From Methanosarcinaceae archaeon (GTDB lineage Archaea; Halobacteriota; Methanosarcinia; Methanosarcinales; Methanosarcinaceae): a DNA stretch of 12,486 nucleotides. Of this stretch, positions 7,443 through 12,486 are shown piece by piece. The stretch's first letter is position 1, and each line of letters starts with the position of its first letter. The DNA lies in contig JAQVBP010000040.1 in the NCBI GenBank assembly GCA_028690255.1, positions 2,665 through 15,150 of the forward strand, given 5' to 3'. Both the position numbers and the translations under genes were made by a program. Below the pieces are notes generated by a model, which had not been told where the DNA came from, did not search any database, and was given only the letters and a program-made list of their open reading frames with translations.

Positions 7443-7669
7443 CTTTACTGGAAGTTCGTTGATCTATGGAACGATTTCAAAAGTTCGGATTTATGAACTT
7501 ATTTCGGAATCTCAGTACTAAGTGATAAAAAGGATAATGAATTTGGTGGAAAACCACAAATTAAATTTGTTGTTTTGATTAGGTATAAGTAAAATATTTG
7601 ACTTTGAAATCAATCGTGCATAGCTCCTTGTCCTCATAGCCCTCGTCCCTATACATAAATATTTAAACC

Positions 7670-7706
7670 GGAAAAGCGGAGTTTTCAAAAGTATTTCCGC
7701 TTTTCC
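7670..7706 (-). terminator. Strong hairpin after the 471-residue surface-protein gene
   Basis: GGAAAAGCGGA (7670-7680) and TCCGCTTTTCC (7696-7706) form a perfect 11-base stem around a 15-base loop, beginning 7 bases after the stop codon of the minus-strand gene. It lacks a long U-tract in that direction, so it may act as a 3'-end stabiliser or a weak terminator. In the plus direction TTTTCTT follows it, so it could also block read-through from the other side. Confidence 0.6.
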
Positions 7707-7712
7707 TTTTCT

Positions 7713-9128
7713 TCACTTTAGTTTCTTAATTGTGGCTATTCCAACAAGAAGGATTGCTGCAAAGCCTATAAGGAACCCGATTTCTTTAGTCATTCCTTTT
7801 TTAGGGATCTCGGAGGCTACTCCTTTTCCTTCTGAATTGGGCACTTCATATTTTTCCCTGGAAGTCGGGGCTTCTTTCAGGGTGACTTCTCCTTCGACTG
7901 TATCCTCAACGCTCTTCGATATTGTTTTTAATCTCTCGGGACTCGAAGAGCCGGACTTACTGCTCGAACTCGAAGTTGAACTTGAGTTCGAATCCCCTTC
8001 AAGGACTATTGTCAGCTCTTTCTGGGCTATACCCACAAGCCCTTTTCCTTTTTCGTAGGCGCCTGCAAAGAGCAGGTAATCATCTGCCGGCAGATCAAAG
8101 GCGGTCAGAGAGAGGTTATATTGATTTTCTTCTCCCACGGTTATTGTACCGTTGCCTTCTCCTATCAGGGTCTGAATCTCGGTCTGGATTTCGTCTTTTC
8201 CAAGTTTGGATTTGTAATTAGATGAGTTTATGCCGAATTCTTCAATTATATCGATTCCGTTTATCATCACGGACGTTCCGGCCCGGGTCCCATCAGAGTT
8301 AAGCTCCATTTCTGCATAGTAGGCGCTTTTCCTTATAAGGACGGCTCCGTAGGTGAAAGTCCCGCTTTCCTCTGCACCCTCAAGGTCCAGGCTTATATCC
8401 AGGTTACTGCCTTCCTCAAGGGGCTCATTGGTTTTGATTCCCAGGTCATGTTCCAGAACCTCAAAGCAGGTCATGGAAATTATTCTCTTTTCCTCACAGG
8501 CGTCGTCTATCAGGATGAAGAGCCCATGGAGGCCTGCAGGCTGGGTGCAAAGGTCCAATGGCAAGGGGAAGTCCCCGTTTTCGTCCAGAGCCAGAGTTCC
8601 CACATGTGCGTATGAATCGACAGTGTCATTAAAAATGTCCTTAAAGCTTTCCTGATTATCTCCCTTGATGAGCTTGAAAACGTCGTAGATTGAACTCAGA
8701 CCCACACTTTTCATATCAACAAGGTAAATCTTGACTTCCTGATTCTTGAAGGCACTTGAGCCCTTAAAGTCCATTACCACATTCTCATCTGTTGTATAGA
8801 ACTGGTGGGTGGTGTATGGATACGTCAGTGTGTAGTCCGTGTAGTTTTCAACGTTCAATTCAAGGCTTGCTTCCGCGGATTTCACTTCGTTTATTCCATT
8901 GTAGGTAAAGCTGAAAGGCTCCGGGAGCATGATCGCCTTACCTCCTTCAAGGAATATCCAGTTTCCATCTTCTGCACTCTTGTCGTGGTCTGCAAAATAA
9001 AGTATATCTCCATTTTTCTCAATAGTTGCTATGTAATCCTCTTCATTCGGGCAAGCTGTTGATTGTAAGGAGATTGCGGACAACAGGAACAAGAGCATTA
9101 TTAACAATATTCCTGATCTCTTCTTCAA
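7713..9128 (-). CDS. Secreted, membrane-anchored surface protein (unknown function)
   Basis: Uncharacterised extracellular protein of 471 residues. Residues 1-26 form a signal peptide (MKKR, then a Leu/Ile-rich core ending near STAC). A large beta-rich ectodomain follows to about 378, then a serine-rich linker (380-396, e.g. STSSSSSKSGSSS), a charged segment, and one C-terminal helix (about 448-466) ending in a Lys-rich cytoplasmic tail. N-glycosylation sequons occur at Asn95, 167, 301, 326, 338 and 381, and five Cys are present (26, 194, 211, 221 in the mature part or at its edge). It resembles families of Methanosarcina extracellular proteins (perhaps the model TIGR04279; recalled, not checked). 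No PGF or PEF sorting motif is seen. The start is TTG, supported by GGGGGGTA 7 bases upstream, and it abuts a 12-codon leader frame. A TATA-like TATATAAA lies about 90 bases upstream. A possible glycan acceptor, by context only. Confidence 0.85.
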   Translation of the reverse strand: MKKRSGILLIMLLFLLSAISLQSTACPNEEDYIATIEKNGDILYFADHDKSAEDGNWIFLEGGKAIMLPEPFSFTYNGINEVKSAEASLELNVENYTDYTLTYPYTTHQFYTTDENVVMDFKGSSAFKNQEVKIYLVDMKSVGLSSIYDVFKLIKGDNQESFKDIFNDTVDSYAHVGTLALDENGDFPLPLDLCTQPAGLHGLFILIDDACEEKRIISMTCFEVLEHDLGIKTNEPLEEGSNLDISLDLEGAEESGTFTYGAVLIRKSAYYAEMELNSDGTRAGTSVMINGIDIIEEFGINSSNYKSKLGKDEIQTEIQTLIGEGNGTITVGEENQYNLSLTAFDLPADDYLLFAGAYEKGKGLVGIAQKELTIVLEGDSNSSSTSSSSSKSGSSSPERLKTISKSVEDTVEGEVTLKEAPTSREKYEVPNSEGKGVASEIPKKGMTKEIGFLIGFAAILLVGIATIKKLK

Positions 9129-9167
9129 TTAATACCCCCCATGAATGTGAATTTCCCAGGTATCCAT
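9129..9167 (-). CDS. Possible 12-codon leader ORF abutting the surface-protein start
   Basis: On the minus strand an ATG, with GAAGGA about 7 bases upstream, opens the short frame MDTWEIHIHGGY. Its TAA stop is directly followed by the TTG start of the surface-protein gene. The G-run that would serve that TTG is inside this frame (the two Gly codons). If translated, it would couple initiation of the two. It may equally be chance: 12 codons carry little statistical weight. Confidence 0.25.
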   Translation of the reverse strand: MDTWEIHIHGGY

Positions 9168-9213
9168 GATTATTTCCTTCCATACCCCCTATGGAATTTT
9201 AACTACCTCTTCC

Positions 9214-9224
9214 TTTTTATATAT
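9214..9224 (-). promoter_or_regulatory. TATA element for the 471-residue surface-protein gene
   Basis: On the minus strand AGATATATAAAAAGG is a near-consensus archaeal TATA box with a purine-rich flank. Transcription would start near 9193, giving a leader of roughly 65 bases that contains the 12-codon frame and the G-run ribosome binding site. Confidence 0.5.
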
Positions 9225-9366
9225 CTAGTAGTCGGTTTTTGCGGTATATAATCTTTTACAATATATATTTGTTTAATTAAAATTTGTTTTATGGGTTGGA
9301 TGTCCGGATTAATGGGTTAGTTATATGGATTAGTTTCTGATCGGGATGCTCATGGATAAACTGTCT

Positions 9367-9379
9367 TAAAAAAAGAAAA
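9367..9379 (-). terminator. Oligo-T terminator after the 313-residue gene
   Basis: On the minus strand TTTTCTTTTTTT lies about 26 bases after the stop codon of the upstream surface-protein gene. Oligo-T runs without a hairpin are the usual archaeal termination signal. It implies that the two surface-protein genes are separate transcripts, in line with the TATA box found for the second one. Confidence 0.5.
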
Positions 9380-9404
9380 CCATTTGTACTTTTTATAATT
9401 TACT

Positions 9405-10346
9405 TCATATTTTTCCGGTTTTTTTGATCCTTGAATATGAGAAGAGGACAATCAAACCTGCGGCAATTCCCCCCATCGCATAGTATATGTTTTCTTTTTT
9501 GTCTTCTGTTTCTTCTGCTTTCACGGTGCCTGTGTCCTCAGCCTCCGTTAGGTTTTTCTGATTCATTTTATCTTTGAAGGTGTTTTCTTTTCTGATTGTT
9601 TCCTCTTTTGAAGGGGTGGCCTCCTCCTCTGGTTTTGATTCATTTTCTACAGGAGGGGTTGCTTCGAAAGTATCCGGAACCGGAACTACCGGTGGAAGGG
9701 TTGGTTTCTCTTCTTCCTCTTCAGGAGAGGCATCTTTGGCGCTTAAGGTGATTTCCTTTGTGATTCCTCCCAGTGTTATATCGAACTTGCCGGGGGGGAT
9801 GGACTTCGTGTTATATCTATAGCTTAATTTTCCTTCCGAATCGGCTTCTATCCTCTGGAGGGCTGTAATTTTCAGGTTCACACTTGATCCTTTTGCCTTC
9901 CCGTCTATCTTGGCCGGGTAGGTGCCGGGGGGTACTCTTGACTTAGACACGGTTGCAGTTCCTTCCGTTGCTTCCGAACTCATTGCCGTCCAGAGGACTA
10001 TCTTTATCCTTACGTTCAGGTCTTCCGCTCCCCTGGCCTCTACCGTAAAGCGGTTATCAAATCCCCCCGGGATTATTATGTCATTTAAAGGATACTCGTA
10101 GCTACCTCCCGAAACCGCAACTTCTTTTTCAAAAGTAACCAGGAGGTCTGTTTTTTCATTAGGGTCCGCGTTTCCGGTTATTTTTATCGAATCCCCGATG
10201 GTCGGGTTTTCAGGTGATATTTTCCATTCGTTTACTTCAGCGGCTGCAGGGGCAGCTGTCTGGGCTATCAGCACGAACATGAAGAGCAGGAATATCAGCG
10301 TTTTTACAGGCTCCTGCCTACCGGCTGTGAAGATTATGCATCTCAA
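9405..10346 (-). CDS. Secreted, membrane-anchored protein with beta-rich repeats and acidic stalk (unknown function)
   Basis: Extracellular protein of 313 residues. A signal sequence spans about 15-36 (hydrophobic core ending AAPAAAEV). The ectodomain (39-203) appears to hold two Ig-like units, one starting WKISPENPTIGDSIKITG and a second with VPPGTYPAKIDGKAKG and IPPGKFDITLGG, where the xPPGxY/F turns recur. A proline- and Glu/Thr-rich stalk (about 205-284) follows, then a single C-terminal helix (286-303) and a basic tail. Sequons occur at Asn234 and Asn264. The start is TTG with GGGGGAA about 7 bases upstream on the minus strand. It adds a short, atypical MRCIIFTAGRQ ahead of the signal core, but no other start codon lies between. 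I do not recognise a named family. Its architecture matches the next gene downstream, so both are probably cell-envelope proteins. Confidence 0.82.
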   Translation of the reverse strand: MRCIIFTAGRQEPVKTLIFLLFMFVLIAQTAAPAAAEVNEWKISPENPTIGDSIKITGNADPNEKTDLLVTFEKEVAVSGGSYEYPLNDIIIPGGFDNRFTVEARGAEDLNVRIKIVLWTAMSSEATEGTATVSKSRVPPGTYPAKIDGKAKGSSVNLKITALQRIEADSEGKLSYRYNTKSIPPGKFDITLGGITKEITLSAKDASPEEEEEKPTLPPVVPVPDTFEATPPVENESKPEEEATPSKEETIRKENTFKDKMNQKNLTEAEDTGTVKAEETEDKKENIYYAMGGIAAGLIVLFSYSRIKKTGKI

Positions 10347-10443
10347 AAGAATTCCCCCAAGGCCCAGTGCTTTCTTTCAGAGCCTTATTCTTTTTCTCCC
10401 CGTTTTCCGGCTTTATACCAATTATGTGATGATTGAAAAATTC

Positions 10444-10457
10444 AATATTTATTAAAA
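10444..10457 (-). promoter_or_regulatory. Candidate TATA element for the 313-residue gene
   Basis: On the minus strand TTTTAATAAATATT lies about 100 bases before the TTG start. A transcript beginning about 25 bases later would have a leader of roughly 80 bases. This is plausible for this type of archaeon, but the AT-rich surroundings make the call weak. Confidence 0.3.
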
Positions 10458-10470
10458 TTAGGAGGATTTT

Positions 10471-10530
10471 ATGTTTCTCATCTTTTATGTGGTTTTGCTC
10501 AATCAATATTCTCAAAGGGTATTTTTTTAA
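10471..10530 (+). CDS. Possible 19-residue hydrophobic small protein
   Basis: AGGAGG at 10460-10465 stands 5 bases before an ATG that opens a 19-codon frame (MFLIFYVVLLNQYSQRVFF) ending in TAA. This is the best Shine-Dalgarno site in the window by match and spacing. The first ten residues are hydrophobic, so it could be a tiny membrane peptide. A TTTATA near 10410 could supply a promoter. I recognise no homologue, and such a short frame may be accidental. Confidence 0.3.
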   Translation: MFLIFYVVLLNQYSQRVFF

Positions 10531-10644
10531 GGATTTTCTCTTCCTGGATTATCGTTGTCCTTTTTGAATAAGGGTTTTTTTCAGGGTTACTTTCTTTTTG
10601 ATATCAGTAGCACTTTTTTTCCATTAAATGCCTTTGGGGTATCT

Positions 10645-10655
10645 ATTTATAATAT
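10645..10655 (+). promoter_or_regulatory. Candidate TATA element for the small membrane-protein gene
   Basis: TTTATAATATT lies about 40 bases before the TTG and about 110 bases before the first ATG of the next gene. Transcription would begin near 10675, so both start codons would be in the transcript. Confidence 0.35.
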
Positions 10656-10688
10656 TATGTATATTTTTACATAAAAACGGAAATATAC

Positions 10689-10958
10689 TTGCTAGGGGGG
10701 TGCGTTAGCAGGCTAACTAGTATCGTTTCGTCCAGTGCTATCTCTTCGAGTGCGCTTTCAATGATGGCTGCGCCCGGTCTTCCTGAATACGGGGCAATAA
10801 TTATGCTCGCATTGGTTTCCCTGTACTCCTTCAAGGAGATTTTTTCGGGATCGAAGTTCTGGGGGAAAGCTCTGAACAGTTCTTTAAATATGGGGATTAT
10901 TCCGCTGGTAGTATGCTTCTGTGCAGCACTTGCGTTCAGAGTTGCAGGCCTATTTTAA
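10689..10958 (+). CDS. Small two-helix membrane protein (unknown function)
   Basis: The open frame encodes up to 89 residues. From residue 26 on it looks like a real membrane protein: APGLPEYGAIIMLALVSLYS forms a first helix, then a soluble loop with KEIFSGSKFWGKALNSS, then a second helix at GIIPLVVCFCAALAF. The start is uncertain. The TTG at 10689 adds a Ser-rich N-terminus (VSSSAISSSALS) but has no G-run before it. The ATG pair at 10761/10764 gives 65 or 64 residues, also without a clear site. An AGGGGGGTG at 10694-10702 sits inside the frame and is followed by no normal start codon at the right distance. The conserved look of the protein part suggests a member of a lineage-specific family, but I cannot name one. 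It stands alone, with an oligo-T terminator after it. Confidence 0.6.
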   Translation: MLGGCVSRLTSIVSSSAISSSALSMMAAPGLPEYGAIIMLALVSLYSFKEIFSGSKFWGKALNSSLNMGIIPLVVCFCAALAFRVAGLF

Positions 10959-10990
10959 AATTAATGTGGTTTTCTGCAATCTTTAATCCC

Positions 10991-11006
10991 TTTTTTTCTT
11001 ATTTTT
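10991..11006 (+). terminator. Oligo-T terminator after the small membrane-protein gene
   Basis: TTTTTTTCTTATTTTT begins about 32 bases after the stop codon on the plus strand. It is a typical archaeal termination tract. Confidence 0.5.
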
Positions 11007-11083
11007 CGCCCAATTGACTACGTTGAGCATGTAAAGATACATTTGGATGCTTCGTCCAATTTATATTTGTCCTCTGTTCATTG

Positions 11084-11200
11084 GCGAGGGGAGATAGTTT
11101 CAAAAACCGAGCGGAGAAACTCAAACTTGGAACGGGGTGCCTGAAAGTTGACGGCATTCCTCCCACGACTAAAGTTGCAGGTATCCTGCCTGAAGGCTCG
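11084..11200 (+). mobile_element. Second IS200/IS605-like terminal relic (possible TnpB guide-RNA region)
   Basis: On the plus strand GTTGACGGCATTCCTCCCACG, CTAAAG and TTGCAGGTATCCTGCC follow each other in 11148-11190. The core CCCACGACTAAAGTTGCAGG can fold as CGAC/GTTG around TAAA, with extra C/G pairs. This is close to the CCCACG-CTAAAG-CGTGGG end hairpins of TnpB-bearing IS200/IS605 elements, where the right end also encodes the guide RNA. The 60 bases before it (GGCGAGGGGAGATAG onward) are of the kind found 3' of such genes. No TnpB or transposase is present. Pattern-based call; borders are approximate. Confidence 0.4.
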
Positions 11201-11248
11201 CGAATTTAATTTGTTGATGGTATTTATTTTCTGTATCGGGGGGTTTCT

Positions 11249-12364
11249 TTGGGCACTGATAATGTTATTAAAATATTGCAAATTACACTCAGTGGAAAAG
11301 GAGGCATGGTACATTACACATCACAACTTTCGAATGCCATTTCAAAAAAGGCGGAAGTTTACCTGGTGGCGTCATCAGATTCCGATTTTTATTTATTTGA
11401 CAAATCCATAAATTTAGTCCAAATAGATTTCTATAATTCTAAAAAAAGTGTTCTTCTTAATACCATATTAATTCATAGAGCCCTTTCGTTTTTGAGAAAA
11501 ATCTATTCCATCAATCCTGACGTAATTCATTTACAATCGTTTCATCCATGGATGTGTCTTTTTTTACCATTTCTTAAAAAATTCAGGATAATTACAACTA
11601 TTCATGATGTAACTCCACATCCGGGGTCCAGGAAATTCATTCAAAAGGTGGTTCAACCTTTTCATATTAAATATTCAGATGCCTTGATAGTTCATGGGAG
11701 TTATGCTAAGACTAAACTAGAAGAAAATGTTTCTCAAAAAGAAATATTTGTTATTCCACATGGAGATTATTCCTTTTTTACAAAATTAGGAATCTCCGAT
11801 ATAGAAGAAGAAGCCGGAAACGTTTTATTTTTTGGAAGAATCGCCGATTATAAGGGGTTACATTATTTAATTCAGGCCGTGCCCAAAATTGCCCGATTTA
11901 TACCTAATTTAAAAGTAGTGATAGCAGGGTCCGGGGATTTTGAAGAAAAAGAATATGTTGAAAATAATCCTTATTTCGAATTAAACAACCGTTTTATTGA
12001 AGATGCTGAAGTTGCTACATTTTTCCAGAAAGCATCTGTTGTAGTTTTACCTTATATTGAATGTACCCAAACCGGGATTATTCCTATTGCTTATGCTTTT
12101 AAAAAGCCCGTAGTGGTTACAAATGTCGGGTGCATTCCCGATGTCGTGGAAAATGGGAGAACCGGATTCATAATTCCCCCAAAGGATCCGGATTCCCTTG
12201 CAGATGCTTTGATCGATATTTTGAAGGATGAATCATTAAGAAAAGAAATGGGGAAAAATGCATATATTAAAATGAAAAAAGAACTTTCCTGGGATTCGAT
12301 TGCGGAAAAGACTTTTCTGGTCTATACGCGTGTTTTGGAAAAACGTGAAAAAATCATTGATTAG
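11249..12364 (+). CDS. Family 4 glycosyltransferase (GT-B fold)
   Basis: Cytoplasmic or membrane-peripheral retaining glycosyltransferase of 371 residues. The N-terminal domain has the GT-B glycine loop SGKGGMVHY (15-23), DVIHLQSFHP (91-100) and TTIHDVTPHPG. The C-terminal donor domain begins near NVLFFGRIADYKG (191-203), whose Arg197 and Lys202 contact the donor phosphates. VVIAGSGDFEE, then VVLPYIECTQTG (265-276) and KPVVVTNVGCIPDVVENGRTG complete the family pattern. In the usual E-x7-E motif the first Glu is Glu271 but the second position is Pro279, a variant also known in some GT4 members. The start is TTG with GGGGGGT 5 bases upstream. It is very AT-rich (about 27% G+C over 11401-11520 by hand count). 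It stands alone, downstream of the mobile-element relic, and donor and acceptor are unknown. Confidence 0.93.
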   Translation: MGTDNVIKILQITLSGKGGMVHYTSQLSNAISKKAEVYLVASSDSDFYLFDKSINLVQIDFYNSKKSVLLNTILIHRALSFLRKIYSINPDVIHLQSFHPWMCLFLPFLKKFRIITTIHDVTPHPGSRKFIQKVVQPFHIKYSDALIVHGSYAKTKLEENVSQKEIFVIPHGDYSFFTKLGISDIEEEAGNVLFFGRIADYKGLHYLIQAVPKIARFIPNLKVVIAGSGDFEEKEYVENNPYFELNNRFIEDAEVATFFQKASVVVLPYIECTQTGIIPIAYAFKKPVVVTNVGCIPDVVENGRTGFIIPPKDPDSLADALIDILKDESLRKEMGKNAYIKMKKELSWDSIAEKTFLVYTRVLEKREKIID

Positions 12365-12395
12365 GTGTCTGGTCCTGGGTAATGACTTCTAATGT

Positions 12396-12418
12396 TTGTC
12401 TTTATTCTATTTTTTATT
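12396..12418 (+). terminator. T-rich terminator region after the family 4 glycosyltransferase
   Basis: T-rich sequence with a TTTTTT run begins about 30 bases after the stop codon. It is consistent with archaeal oligo-T termination, but the whole area is AT-rich, so confidence is moderate. Confidence 0.4.
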
Positions 12419-12465
12419 CTCAAAATGCTTATATTCAATTCATACTAATCCAATCTATAAATACT

Positions 12466-12486
12466 GATAATAATAATAATAATAAT
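12466..12486. repeat. AAT trinucleotide microsatellite at the window edge
   Basis: About seven tandem AAT units run to the last base, so the true length is not visible. A CTATAAATA just before it (near 12455-12463) could be a TATA element of a gene to the right. Confidence 0.7.

Larger units (their letters stand above)
7311..7712. other. 402-base spacer with repeat motif and hairpin
   Basis: It lies between the 471-residue surface-protein gene and rfbC, both on the minus strand. It holds the AACCACGGATG-type inverted motif (7378-7442), a weak A-rich hairpin near 7541-7560, and the strong hairpin at 7670-7706. TTTATATG on the minus strand near 7385-7392 could be the rfbC TATA element. I see no coding region. 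Confidence 0.6.
10347..10688. other. 342-base divergent spacer
   Basis: It separates the minus-strand 313-residue gene from the plus-strand small membrane-protein gene. It holds candidate TATA elements for both sides and a possible 19-codon plus-strand ORF with an AGGAGG site. The rest is T-rich with no further gene that I can support. Confidence 0.5.

Noticed and set aside
10318..10515. 65-codon minus-strand frame overlapping the start of the 313-residue gene
   Set aside because: Low-complexity Lys/Asn/Ile composition, out of frame with the gene, and covers its leader; probably chance in AT-rich DNA.
10770..10830. LPEYGA motif in the small protein as a possible archaeosortase (PEF-CTERM) signal
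   Set aside because: The motif is before the first of two helices, not at the C-terminus, and no Arg-rich tail follows.
11078..11411. Frames on both strands (78 and 87 codons) over the start of the family 4 glycosyltransferase
   Set aside because: They overlap the relic hairpin and the glycosyltransferase start and lack any motif.
1..12486. CRISPR arrays, tRNA or rRNA genes
   Set aside because: No regularly spaced direct repeats and no tRNA-like T-loop or rRNA-like conserved stretch was seen on either strand.

Overview
The window looks like chromosomal DNA of a methanogenic archaeon of the Methanosarcina type. This is inference, not a database result. The grounds are archaeal TATA-like promoters, oligo-T terminators, G-run ribosome binding sites in front of TTG starts, long AT-rich spacers, and secreted proteins with an N-terminal signal peptide and a C-terminal membrane anchor. 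Most of the gene content makes and exports surface glycan.

Layout. (1) 240-1145 (+): an NAD-dependent sugar-nucleotide epimerase of the GalE type, preceded by two inverted repeats. (2) 1163-2068 (-): a CPBP-family intramembrane protease, convergent with the epimerase. (3) 2069-2572: a 504-base spacer with no convincing gene. At its edge with the next gene it carries a hairpin resembling the terminus of an IS200/IS605-type element. (4) 7310 down to 2573, all on the minus strand: rfbC, rfbB, rfbD, an oligosaccharide flippase and a family 2 glycosyltransferase. The last four overlap head to tail (28, 4 and 4 bases) and are almost certainly one operon. rfbC lies 130 bases upstream of rfbB. (5) 7311-7712: a spacer with a dispersed-repeat-like motif and a strong hairpin. 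(6) 9128-7713 and 10346-9405 (-): two secreted, membrane-anchored proteins of the same overall architecture. (7) 10471-11248: a possible 19-residue small protein, a small two-helix membrane protein, and a second IS200/IS605-like terminal relic. (8) 11249-12364 (+): a family 4 glycosyltransferase, followed by an AT-rich tail with an AAT microsatellite.

How it works together. RfbB dehydrates dTDP-glucose, RfbC epimerises the product at C3 and C5, and RfbD reduces it to dTDP-L-rhamnose. The nucleotidyltransferase RfbA, which makes dTDP-glucose, is not in the window. The glycosyltransferases would build a lipid-linked oligosaccharide, possibly using rhamnose, and the flippase would carry it across the membrane. 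The epimerase may supply another sugar nucleotide. The two anchored proteins have several N-glycosylation sequons and are possible glycan acceptors, but this is only suggested by proximity.

I found no clear new multi-gene system. The most interesting items are the two IS200/IS605-like terminal relics without a transposase or TnpB gene, a possible 12-codon leader ORF abutting the TTG start of a surface-protein gene, a 19-codon ORF with a near-ideal ribosome binding site, and sharp base-composition differences between neighbouring glycan genes.
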